In this document: positions 54,652 to 64,000 of the stretch, in pieces
Layout of the letters: every line of letters begins with the position of its first letter
Numbering within the stretch: position 1 is the stretch's first letter
Origin: Cercophora sp. LCS_1
Taxonomy: Eukaryota > Ascomycota > Sordariomycetes > Sordariales > Lasiosphaeriaceae
DNA: 64,000 bases
Assembly: GCA_036250225.1 (NCBI GenBank)
Contig: JAPZLL010000012.1
Coordinates: 372,001-436,000 of the forward strand
Reading direction: 5' to 3'
Program-made: the position numbers and the translations under genes
The notes under the pieces: generated by a model
The model's database searches: none
What the model was told of the DNA's origin: nothing
Seen by the model: the letters and a program-made list of their open reading frames with translations, nothing else

Positions 54652-55853
54652 ATGCCACGCGTAGTCCCAAGTCAGGAGGAGGTTGGGAGGCGGAAGGTGA
54701 GTCAACATCCTCGGGCCCGAATGGCAACCCTCCACGTAGTTTTCCCTATGGCCAAAAGCTCACAGGCTTTGTTTCACAGATTGTCGGCATCAACGCCGAG
54801 ACAGTCACCGACGTCACTTCGACCGACTTCCCTAACAACTACCCCGGCGAAGACCATGCCTGGAACCTGGAAAAGTTCAGGGACGGTCTCCGTATCGAGT
54901 TCCACCACAATGACCCCCTATTGGCCTCCTTCTCCCTCGTTGGCGTCGATGCATCCATTGCCAACGCCTTCCGGCGCATCATGATCGCCGACATCCCGAC
55001 ATTGGCTATCGAGACTGTTTTCATCAACAACAACACTTCTGTTATTCAGGACGAAGTGCTCGCCCACCGGCTGGGTCTTATTCCTTTCAAAGGTGGCCGT
55101 GATGGAATCGACAACTTTCTTAAGTGGTGGAGGAAGCCCGAACCTGGTGAGGACGCAGAATACTTTGACCATAACACGGTGAAGCTCGTACTCGACGTCG
55201 AGTGCACCGAGAACCCCGATGCGGCTGCAGACGAGACCGATCCCACAAAGCTCTACAACCACGCCCATGTGTATGCCAAGGACATTGAGTTCACCCCGAT
55301 CGGCCAGCAGTCCAAGTACTTCTCTGGCGAAAATGCCATTCAGCCCGTGCATCCGGACATTCTCATTGCCAAGATGCGCCCCGGCCAGAAGATTGATCTG
55401 ACCATGCATATGCACAAGGGCGTTGGATCGGATCACGCCAAATTCTCGCCCGTGGCCACTGCTTCCTATCGACTCATGCCGACAATCAACATTACTCAGC
55501 CGGTTTTGGGCAAAGACGCAGAAAAGTTCGTCAAGTGCTTCCCTAAGGGTGTTATCGGTCTCGAGAAGGTCACCCGCAAGGAGGCAGCAACTGAAGGTAG
55601 TGGCTACGAAGGTCACGAGGGCGAGGTCAAGGCCGTTGTCAAGAACCCCATGCTTGACACTGTCAGTCGAGAGTGCCTCCGCCACGATGAGTTCAAGGAC
55701 AAAGTCAAGCTTGGTCGCAGGCGAGACCATTTCATCTACCAAGTAGAGAGCACGGGGCAATGGGACAGTGATGCCATCTTTCTTGAAGCCGTGGCGCATC
55801 TGAAGGAAAAGGCAAAGAGGTTAGAACAGCAGGTCTTCGACATGGTCCGCTAG
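54652..55853 (+). CDS. RPC40: RNA polymerases I and III subunit AC40
   Basis: Exons are 54652-54696 and 54780-55853 (372 residues; yeast AC40 is 335). AC40 pairs with AC19 as the alpha-like platform shared by Pol I and Pol III. The long uninterrupted frame from 54555 would give a different N-terminus, but an ATG in another frame at 54652 followed by a GTGAGT donor and a TTTCACAG acceptor yields MPRVVPSQEEVGRRK joined to IVGINAETVTDVTSTDFPNN, which matches the family start (IVGI...TSTDFP). Alpha motifs are ASIANAFRRIMIADIPTLAIE, NNTSVIQDEVLAHRLGLIP, LRPGQ-like MRPGQKIDLTMHMHKGVG and HAKFSPVATASYRLMP, and the C-terminus has KDTVSRE-like DTVSRECLRHDEF. Convergent with UBA3. Confidence 0.95.
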
Positions 55854-56264
55854 TCAAAGAACACGGAACGACCTGCTGACCCGCCAACTTTTGCCTGGAT
55901 TCACAAGCCTCGTTGAGAGATGCGTCACAGAAAATGGAGTCTGGTTGTGGATACCCTTTCTTTTTGTCCTGTAGGTATCTAGATCATGGAACGGCGTCAC
56001 GGATGAATGGGTTTGTGTGGTGGCGACTTTCCTGGATAGGATTCGCCAATTGATCTTATCTCGCAAAGACAACAGTTCTGTCTACTTTCTTGGTATCCTT
56101 GGTGTTGATACCGCTGTCCTCAACTGGCTCGTCTGAATCATATCAGCGCGACCTATCCTACATCCGCGCTCCATCATATTGCTCCGTTCGCCCCTCATGA
56201 ACGCTCCATAAAATGCCCAAGATCAGCTCCAACCATCCATAACGCCGACCCCACAAATACCCAA
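55854..56264. other. Convergent intergenic region RPC40 / UBA3
   Basis: About 410 bp between two stop codons holding the 3' UTRs. Nothing else is recognised. Confidence 0.55.
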
Positions 56265-57785
56265 TCAGTCAGCCTTTTTGAATTTGAGCTTGAACTTGAA
56301 CGAAACGGTCGCGAATGTAGGGTCCGTGACGCCAATCTCGTCGCCGTCCACCAGCCCAAGCTCCAACAGCTTCTTTTCCAGGTTCGGTCTTGTCTGCTCC
56401 TCCAAACTTGCTGGAGACTGCATGTACAGCGTCCTTCCCTCTCCTCTAATCGAGGGCTTCTTGAGTTGTGCCTCTGGTCGAGTCGCAAAGCTCTCCACCA
56501 GGTCCTTCAACGTCCACGATGGGTCAACAACTAGCTCTCGCGCCAAGTTTCCACAAACAGGGCAGTCATCCTTCTTTTCGTGCTTGAAGGTGTATGTGTA
56601 GATGCTTTCGTTGCCCGAGTACATCATGTAGTTGTTGTCGGGATAACCTAGCGATGGGGCAGAGTTGGAGGCGATCTTGAGGGCCTCGTTGCAGCACGCA
56701 GCAGCGATCACCGAGTTTGTGGCGGCGATCGCGGGGATGATGTTCTTCACGACACCTTGGGTGAGAGCATAGGTGACGCCGGGGATGTTGAACTGGTGGG
56801 CGCGGATCAGGGCCTTTTGGTACAGCCATGTGATGTGCTCGGGATCGTCCTTGTCGAGTTTGGGGAATGGCTTTTCTTCGTCCCAGGCGATTACGTGTGC
56901 CCACTCGATGCAGTGTTCGGGTTGACGGGGAATGCTGGCAAGTGTGCAAAGGGGGACGGCGGCGCGCGGGGCGTGCATGTCGAGCTGGCACTCGATACAG
57001 GACGTGACGGTGGGAAAGATCACACGCGCTTGACCTTTGAATCCTGTAGAGGTGTCAGCAGATGGCGGCCCGAGTTGGCGTGTGGGTGTTTACCCTCGGT
57101 GCCGCCGTCTATCAGGGGCTTGTAGCTATCCTCGACATCCTCGTCGACCATGTTCACCAGCGTCGCATTGATCCATCGGCGCGCTTCGATGCTGTCCAAC
57201 CCACAGACCACAAGCTGGAATTGCATGTAAAAGTCCTCGTCGAAGTCCTGGATCATGCAATTGTGAGGCGTGATCTTGACCCCTTTCACTCTTTGCTCGA
57301 CGAACTTGGCGGCGACCTCGGCCTTGAACTTGCCCACGTCGGATTTGCGAAAGAGGAACTGGCGGTTGAGATTGGAAATATCGATCGTGTCCATATCAAT
57401 GACGTGGATGTCCTTGAACCCCGAAAGAGCAAGGTTCTTGAGGATTTCGCAACCAAGACCGCCGGCACCGCTTCGTTCAATCATCAGCGCTCGGCATTAG
57501 TACCTTGAGGACCAAGCTGGACTTACATCACTCTGTAACACAGTCAGTCAACGCGGGGATCTTGCGCCCAAGTAAAGAAACTTACAGTATCTTCATGTTC
57601 TGCATGGCCTCTGCTACCACACTACCATCAAACACATCTAGGCTTGTATACGGACCGGGGCGCGTTCGAATGCGATCGAGATACTTCCTTTGCGAGGGTT
57701 CAGTTCTTTGGTTCCTTTGGGAATGGGTGCAGGCCTCCTACCATCTCGCCGGTTCATCCCCTGGGTATACATCTGCGGACGCCAT
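56265..57785 (-). CDS. UBA3: NEDD8-activating enzyme E1 catalytic subunit
   Basis: Exons on the complement are 57785-57742, 57687-57586, 57532-57527, 57470-57094 and 57043-56265 (435 residues). Uba3 with Ula1/NAE1 adenylates NEDD8 and passes it to Ubc12 for cullin modification. The nucleotide loop GAGGLG (residues 52-57) is rebuilt only if a 6-nt exon (57532-57527) lies between exons 2 and 4, giving KILVIGAGGLGCE. Other motifs: DMDTIDISNLNRQFLFR, the catalytic Cys 209 in PLCTLAS with PEHCIEWA after it, zinc-binding CIEC (192,195) and CPVC, and a C-terminal ubiquitin-fold domain. Introns 1 and 3 use AAG acceptors. The N-terminus ARWKYLDRI resembles the family's GRW start. The gene is divergent from TEL2. 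Confidence 0.94.
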
Positions 57786-58405
57786 GACTGCCAAACAACC
57801 GGACTTGTGATACTTCTGAAGTTTGTCAACAGCAGCAACAAGCTTCAATGTGGTGTGGAGGGGCAGCCTGCCGCCTGAGGTGCGCCGAAGGCAGCCGTCC
57901 CCACATGGGCCTTATCGATAAGCGCATGGATCTTCGAGTTCCTTGAACAGAAAATAGCAATCAGCAAAAGAGCCGGGCCAAAATATTCAGTAGAAGGGGG
58001 TTTATAAGGCTTACCGGATATTTCCAAATATTTTGAGAACTGATGAGGAGACTAATAAAGCATGGTTATGTTCTCTACGCACAGTGAGCCTGTGAAATAT
58101 GCAACAGACGAGCCTGCTAGACACAATTTCTCGTTTCAGCTTGTTCCTCGTCACTCGCTAGGGTCTCCTCCATCAAGCACCGTGCAAACCGTCAAGCTAC
58201 CTTGGAGTACTAAAAACCACCAGCCGAATGAATGAAGCTTTATTTCACCAATGCAACTTGATTTCAGCAACTTCTTTGAAACCACGCCCAGATTTACAAA
58301 AACTCAGCGGGTTAGCTGCCAACATCTTCGTGAGAGCTGATGACAACGCCCGAAACCACAGCTTAGCGAAGGCAGGGTGCCAACACTCTGCACTCGAACA
58401 TCAGA
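57786..58405. promoter_or_regulatory. Divergent promoter region UBA3 / TEL2
   Basis: The 620 bp between the start codons must hold both promoters. No RNA gene or coding frame is seen. Confidence 0.5.
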
Positions 58406-61400
58406 ATGGATGACCTCTTCACCCCAGTTTCCACCACATTTCGCTCAGCCGGGAAAACGGAGAAGGTTGTCCAAGAGACCAAGACGAGGCGGCCCGAAAC
58501 ACCAACAACACCAGAGGACGCTCTCGAGACCCTACGACACGAGCCAGACTACGAACTTCTCGCTTCCACGTTGAAATTCCTAAGGTCATCAGAGCCATCA
58601 GGTTTTGATATCAGAGCACCGGGTCCGTTGAGCGCCAGACTAGTGCACATCTTAGTATCGGAGATCGTGCCCAACTACTGGGCCGTTCTCAGAGAAGACT
58701 CAAAAGGGAAAGGTTCCTGCCTAGAACACCTCCTCTGGTGCTTGCGCAGTGTAACGGGAGTAAACGCCGTCCTCGCCAGGATAAAGGCCATCATTCAGGA
58801 GGCGAGGTCAGAGTCAAGAGAAAAGGGGAAAAAACAAGACTTCTCTCTCGATTTGAGTATTATCCTGGAATTGTTACACAATGTCATCCACGACAATCGG
58901 TCGGTCCTCGATACCTGGAACACCGCGGCGGCTGGACTGGATACCAGGGCACTGCGACCGTTGATACCGGAGCTTCTCGCAATATTTGGCGGAGGACGCA
59001 TTGTCTCACTGGCCGCTGAAGCGATTAGTCTTTTAGATGCGGATCCGGAGACGGGAAAAGGAACCCGCGAGTACGTCTGGCTTGGGAACTCACTACGGTA
59101 TACGAGATGGCTTGGTGAGAATATCATTCAAGGGAAATTGGCGCCCGAGACGGCTGAACAGAACAAGTTTTTCTCTGGGCTCCTTGGCAAGGGCCTGCAT
59201 CTTGGCCACGCTGGTATGGCTTGATACCTTGATTCATAGAAAAACACTGACCTGGTTGCAGAAACACTGACGAAAGACGTTTTCTCAGGCTTGCTTCTGA
59301 GGAAGGGTGTTGACCACCAAAGATTCGGCACACTCCTTGACAACTTATCCCAGACAGAACAGCGAAAGGTCCTGTTTTCCATATTCAAAATCCTCGCCGA
59401 CAGCCACTTGAACCGACTAGGTAATTGCGGCGTGGGGGGTACTGATGCAATGATCTCGGCAGTCGCCGGCGCCGTCAACGCCATCATTGATGGGTCGAAA
59501 ACCAGGAAAGCGTACATGCTCGAGTGGTTGACAAGCTCTTCTGGTGCTGGAATTGGTGATGGCGTTGGCATTCGGCGAGCGGTTTTAGCTGTCACCGCCC
59601 AGCAAAAAGATGACGTGGCTGATGTAGTGGAGAAAATCATCAGGCAGTTTGGGGATGAGTTATACATCAAGCATTCGCCAATGCTACAGCAAGAAGGTAA
59701 GGGGCCTGACGAATATGGCTCAGTGGATGAACGCTGACGTTGATCATAGCCCATACCCAAGTTCTGCTCTTGAGCGCTGGCTACGTGCAGAGAAACTCGC
59801 CTTTTAAGCTGGCAATGCTCCTCAAAACCGGCGCTTGGATGAATGCCATTTCCAATAGACTAGCAGCACCACATCAAAGAGCCCGGCTTCTCGGTATGGT
59901 TGCAGGAGAGAGCCTTTCCGCCCTGGTAGACAAAGCAGAGACGCGACTGAACTTCAAGATGGATGAGACGAATGAAGGTGAATTGAAGTGGTACAAGGGT
60001 TTAGTGACGGTCTCTGATACTGTCGGAAACATGGATATTCTTGTCAGACCCCAGGCAGAAATACTCACACCAAAGAACCCGACTCCGATCGTTCCAAGCA
60101 AAAGGCCAGCGCCCCAGCAGCCAAAAACAGGGTTTATCATTGAAGAGTTGAGCGACGAGGAGTCGGAGGACGATATAGTACCCTACGTGAAACCCGAATC
60201 TGACGAAGAGGACTCGGATGAGGACCCTACATTGGTCAGGCGCGACAAGCCCAAGGCTCCTGTCTATATCAGGGACTTGATAAGATATCTTAGGGATACC
60301 GAGAGTTATGACCACCAGAAGCTGGCACTTACGACGGCCCCCACCCTTATTCGACGGAAGGCAAACTATGGAAGCGAGGTAGCCGAGCATGCGGACGAGC
60401 TGGCCACGCTTTTGGTGGGGCTAAACGACAAGTTCGAAATCGACAACTTCGACAACCTCAAGCTGCAAAGCATGATGGCCATCGTTGTTGCCCAACCGCA
60501 GGCCATGGGCACTTGGTTCGCCAAGACATTTTTTGATGGCGACTTCTCTGTCTCCCAGCGAGCATCAGTCCTTGTGGTTCTCGGCCTAAGCGCGCGGGAG
60601 TTGGCCGGGCGTGAGAGCTCCGAATACGCCAAGGCCGCCTCCTTTCCTTCGAAAACCCTCCCAGAGCAAGTTGAGCGGCTCTACCTTGGCTCAGGTCCAA
60701 GCACCGCTCAGCTTACGCCGGCCTCCCGTCTCAAACCGCTTCCGCCCAACGCTCTCGACCACATATCCCACTCCCTAATAGCCGACATCCTCACCCCCAT
60801 GGCTGCTATAGCTGCGGATGCTGCCACAGGCCCTGACGTCCTCAAACTTTCTACATTCACTTCACGCCTCAACGACCCCAAAATCAAGATCAAGTCCCGC
60901 CCTCGCGCTCAAGTGCGAGCCATTCCAAACACGACGGCCAGCCTTCTTTCCACGTCCTTCTTCGCACCGCTCACGGCCCGGTTCCAGGCCGCGCTACATT
61001 CGTCAGCATCTCGCACTCGCGGTATCGTTTTCCAACCATATCTCCTTGCGCTTTTCATCAAAACGCTTGCTGTGATCATCAAGGCTGCAGGACCGAGCAC
61101 TTTGGCGCTGCCGGAGATGGTGGCGGAGTTTTGGGGTTTGTTGTTAAGTACAAGCGTGAGGGCGCAGGCGGTAGGGGATTTGAATGTAACTCAGGCCTTG
61201 CTGTTCGGGCTACTGACGCTACTGGATGTGAATGAGAACAGGATGAGAGACGTTTGCAGGGATATGGGGAGGGAAGTGGTGGAAACACAGGAATGGGTAG
61301 CCGGGATATTTGCGGGTTTAAAGGGTGGCGACAAAGGGGAGGAAGAAGAAGTCAAGATGTTGGCTGCAGGGGTATTGGTTAGGCTCAATGAAGGGGTGGA

Positions 61401-61440
61401 GAAATATCGGTTGTTGATGATTGGGGACCTCATCGGGTAG
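58406..61440 (+). CDS. TEL2: Telomere length regulation protein Tel2 (TTT complex)
   Basis: Exons are 58406-59213, 59262-59696 and 59750-61440 (977 residues). Tel2, with Tti1 and Tti2, matures PI3K-like kinases (Tor, ATM/ATR types) with Hsp90. The C-terminal domain carries the Telomere_reg-2 pattern (from about residue 587, VYIRDLIRYLRD) through LATLLVGLNDKFEIDNFD and RASVLVVLGLSARELAG. The long N-terminal part is helical and HEAT-like (for example LLHNVIHDNRSVLDTW). A central acidic Ser-rich linker (EELSDEESEDDIV, about residues 545-580) is the expected CK2 site that binds the Pih1 arm of R2TP. Both introns are short (48 and 53 nt) and keep frame. The start at MDDLFTPVSTTF is a family-like N-terminus. 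Confidence 0.93.
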
Positions 61441-61807
61441 AGACAGTAGATTACTCTAGCTGCAGGGTTTCTGGACTTTCGGAAGTCAACATGTTGAACC
61501 TTGAGAGCTTTAATCATTTTCACCGGTATGATATTCCGTAACTCCATCTCGAGCTTGTCCTGGTGGGTTTCCCAGGCGTGAGTGCCCTCAGGGGTGTCAG
61601 GTGACCACGCAAGTCCGTTGACGCCATCACCTTGGCGCTTCTTGAGCCGCCACGCTAACCATAACGAGGTTAAAGCAAAAAAGTCGCCGGGGCAAGTTCA
61701 ACGACCCCGGCCGGGCCATTGACAAATCAACCGGCGAACATTTTGTCGCAACTTGACTTCGGCTCCCCAACCATACACCACAGGGCATTGTCCGATTCGT
61801 GAAGGAA
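61441..61807. other. Intergenic region TEL2 / COX17
   Basis: About 370 bp holding the TEL2 3' UTR and the COX17 promoter in the same orientation. Nothing else is recognised. Confidence 0.55.
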
Positions 61808-62147
61808 ATGGCATCGCAAGCTGCACCAATTCGTAAGTGTTCCGTCAGATTTTCCCTTTTCCCAGCCAGTCCGCTGACGAACTCGCCACGACAGCTTCCC
61901 TCGAGCAGAGCGCCCCGGCCGTTGCGCAGAGCACCGATGCGGCTTCGAAACCAAAGGTTGGATGGACAGTGCATGGCACTCTGACTGTATCGCTGACTAG
62001 TGGTAGCCCTGCTGCGTTTGCAAGGAGGAGAAGGCTAAGCGCGACGACTGCATGCTCTTCTCCAAGTCGGATGATCCCCAAAAAGACTGCCTGTCGACAA
62101 TAGACCAGTACAAGGCCTGTATGCTCGGGTTCGGCTTCAAGATTTGA
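61808..62147 (+). CDS. COX17: Cytochrome c oxidase copper chaperone Cox17
   Basis: Exons are 61808-61832, 61895-61956 and 62007-62147 (75 residues; yeast 69). Cox17 carries Cu(I) in the mitochondrial intermembrane space to Sco1 and Cox11. The product has six Cys: the copper site CCVC (31, 32, 34) and twin CX9C pairs (C34-C44, C57-C67) forming the coiled-coil-helix fold imported by Mia40. The ending ACMLGFGFKI matches the family. The second donor is GTTGGA, weaker than its neighbours, but the joining restores SKPKPCCVC. This small three-exon gene is too split to show as one long frame. It follows TEL2 in the same orientation. Confidence 0.95.
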
Positions 62148-62505
62148 AGGGCAGAACTCGGTTCATATGTGGGCTATAGGCATGGGGGGCTTTGTATCAC
62201 TGTATTATTCGGGATAGAATTGGCGGCGTTGAGACACTACACCTTGGGCCGGGTAGACTTTGCTTAGGAATTCGACAACACTCATCTCTACATGGCCCTC
62301 CTGTTTCATCTATTACACACCGAAGCTCCGGCTCAAAACAGAAGGACAGTACCTATACGCTAGCCATATGGGTATTACCACAACAAAATTCCGGCCCACC
62401 GATGCTTATGTGTTGCCCGTCGTTTGCCCCGTCTAACATAACTACTGTGCGTTTGATGTCTGGCTCCATCAGACTGCTGGTCAAAGAACGAGGGAGCTCG
62501 AGGAC
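62148..62505. other. Convergent intergenic region COX17 / coiled-coil gene
   Basis: About 360 bp between the COX17 stop and the stop of the next complement gene. No feature is seen. Confidence 0.55.
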
Positions 62506-63082
62506 CTAGCTACGCACCTTGGCTTGGGCGGAGGCTCTCGCAGCGAGTGCAGCCACGTCCCTGCGGCGGCCGCTGTAAAGAATACCGAGCTGAGTGCCAT
62601 GGTCTACCATAATCGCCTGCATATCTACAAGCTTCTTGGCGATGGATGTGAGCTTCTCGTCTCGAGTTTCCACTGCTTTCTGGAGGTGTTTAAGCCGGCG
62701 CATATGCATCGCTGTGCTGGCGGGATGGTCTCAGCTAGAGCAAGATGGATGGATGGCGGGGCATACTTACTGAAGGTCTTTATACTTCGTGATTGACTTC
62801 TGGACACGGTTCTGGATTGTGGAAATGGACCTTTGAAAAGCAACCGAGAGTGCTTCACGCTTCTTGTCGCGGTCATCCTTGGCCTAGAAGGGATCATAGT
62901 GTTCGATGGGGTCCCCTCCGGTGATTTACGGGTACGATATGACACACCTTCTTAAGCCGAGCTCTTGCAGCAGCAGCTTCTTTCAGCCGCGCCTCGAACC
63001 TTTCATTCTCGGAATCTGAGTCGTCGTGAGCAGCATGCCCTGGGGCCTGTCTGGTTCGAGCTGTGCTGGTTCGGGGAGGCAT
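62506..63082 (-). CDS. Small coiled-coil protein, function unknown
   Basis: Exons on the complement are 63082-62948, 62883-62771 and 62716-62506 (152 residues). The junctions give RARLKKAKDDRDKKRE and KYKDLHTAMHMRRLKHL; the second uses the first AG of two (GCCAG rather than GCACAG) because only that keeps frame. The protein begins MPPRTSTARTRQAPGH, has an acidic Ser stretch (DDSDSENE), then is almost entirely charged helix with heptad spacing of Leu/Ile/Ala, and ends ARASAQAKVRS. I recognise no named family. The composition, size and single coiled coil would suit a small complex subunit, but that is inference. It is divergent from PXR1 (427 bp apart). Confidence 0.75.
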
Positions 63083-63509
63083 TGGATTGAAATAAGTTTG
63101 ATTGACTATGGAAGAGGATAATTGATCAAGCAGAATGATTCTACAGTTTAGCATTCCACGGCAGGAAAGTGGTTTCTTCAACTTGAGTCTCAAGGTGGGA
63201 TGGAGATCGAGCACATCCCCGGCAGGCAGATCACCCCAGACGGGAGGAAGCGGCAGGCAAGCGCCCCTTCCGCGCCAAGGATCATCCAACGTCTTGGCAT
63301 CTAACAGCCTGGTCTGTGCTTCTGCCAGCTTGAAAAGCGGTCAAGTGTCAAAAACTCTTGGCGTCTTTTTTTGCCCCGCCAGATGGAAAAAAAAGTTCGG
63401 CGCACCGATAACCTCCACTGATAACCAGCAGCCCAAGATTTCGTGGCCTGCCGTCTGTCCCCAGCAAAAGTCGAGACCCAGGCTCCATTGAGCCTTCCAA
63501 ACAGTAATC
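63083..63509. promoter_or_regulatory. Divergent promoter region (coiled-coil gene / PXR1)
   Basis: The 427 bp between two start codons presumably holds both promoters. A short A-run (aaaaaaaa) is near 63386-63393. No TATA box is evident. Confidence 0.5.
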
Positions 63510-64000
63510 ATGGGTCTCGCCGCCGCAAAGAAGTAAGTCGTTCATGTTTATGATCCAATCTACAAGACTGACGAGTGCACCAGCAAGCGGAAGCTGGGGA
63601 ACGACCCGAACAATACCAAATGGTCGCGAAATACCGACACTTTCGGCCAACGTATGCTCCGGGCTCAGGGGTGGGAGCCAGGCCAGTACCTCGGGGCCAA
63701 GGACGCCGCACATGCTGAATGGCACACCGAAGCGAGTTCATCGCACATTCGCGTCGTGCTCAAGGACGACAACCTCGGGCTAGGAGCCAAGCGCAACAAT
63801 GGCGACGAGTGCACCGGTCTCGACGCGTTTCAGCATCTGCTAGGCCGTCTCAACGGAAAGAGTGAGGAGGTGCTGGAGACGGAGAAGAAGGCGCGTGAGG
63901 ACCTGAAATTGAACCTATATGTGGAACGGAAGCTTGGAACGATTCGATTTGTGAGCGGCGGCTGGCTCGTCGGAGATCAGTTGCAGGAGAAGCCAGTAGA
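63510..64000 (+). CDS. PXR1: PinX1-related G-patch protein Pxr1, 5' part only
   Basis: Exon 1 is 63510-63532 and exon 2 starts at 63584 and runs off the window; the 3' end is not seen. Pxr1/Gno1 is a nucleolar G-patch protein that activates the helicase Prp43 in rRNA and snoRNA processing. The start MGLAAAKNKRKLGNDPNNTK is a family signature (MGLAA...KLG.DP.NT.W), rebuilt across the 51-nt intron (Asn codon AA|C). The G-patch follows at about residues 25-80 (FGQRMLRAQGWEPGQYLG, then HIRVVLKDDNLGLGAK), and GLDAFQHLLGRLNGKS is also typical. The Lys-rich C-terminal tail expected for the family lies beyond position 64000. Confidence 0.94.

Noticed and set aside
54555..54780. Long uninterrupted frame giving RPC40 an extra N-terminus
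   Set aside because: The family start IVGI...TSTDFP is restored by an ATG at 54652 plus an 83-nt intron, so the longer frame reads through an intron.
1..64000. Transposon remnants, RIP-mutated islands, CRISPR arrays, secondary-metabolite cluster
   Set aside because: No terminal repeats, reverse transcriptase or transposase frames, strongly AT-biased islands, spaced repeats or biosynthetic core enzymes were seen.

Overview
The window is chromosomal DNA of a filamentous ascomycete (Pezizomycotina, most likely Sordariomycetes). Genes are split by short introns (mostly 48-83 nt) with GT...AG ends and CTAAC/CTGAC-like branch points, intergenic DNA is GC-moderate, and the set includes a PalC-type pH-signalling protein and other fungal families. 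I modelled 25 protein genes by joining exons so that reading phase and conserved family motifs stay intact; the last one runs off the window edge. I found no rRNA, tRNA, CRISPR array, transposon or secondary-metabolite cluster.

Layout. 0-14 kb: an unknown serine/proline-rich coiled-coil protein, an Env7/STK16-type kinase, a CLIP-170-type microtubule plus-end protein, a long non-coding stretch, and a membrane-anchored unknown protein. 14-24 kb: NOP14 (small-subunit biogenesis), AMS1 (alpha-mannosidase), and an acidic unknown protein with an 11-residue cysteine repeat. 24-36 kb: MSH1 (mitochondrial MutS), RPP0 (ribosomal stalk), TRM82 (tRNA m7G methylation), YDJ1/MAS5 (farnesylated DnaJ), RNA15/CstF-64 (mRNA 3' processing). 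36-49 kb: MNR2-like CorA Mg transporter, a DUF3237 protein, a MOB2-type kinase activator, LEO1 (Paf1 complex), palC, ALG6. 49-64 kb: a long gap, a degenerate cupredoxin-like membrane protein, RPC40 (Pol I/III), UBA3 (NEDD8 E1), TEL2 (PIKK chaperone), COX17 (copper chaperone), a small coiled-coil unknown, and the start of PXR1.

Most genes are housekeeping and stand as divergent pairs sharing 300-650 bp or as convergent pairs with short spacers. They do not form one pathway, although several serve ribosome and RNA production (NOP14, RPP0, TRM82, RNA15, LEO1, RPC40, PXR1). No new multi-gene system is evident. The best leads are gene-level: a 6-nt microexon in UBA3, a terminal RPP0 exon with only 7 coding bases, stop-free introns of 3n length in three genes, an 11-residue Cys repeat protein, and a cupredoxin-like protein that lacks one expected copper ligand. 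All splice sites are inferred by eye and no homology search was run.
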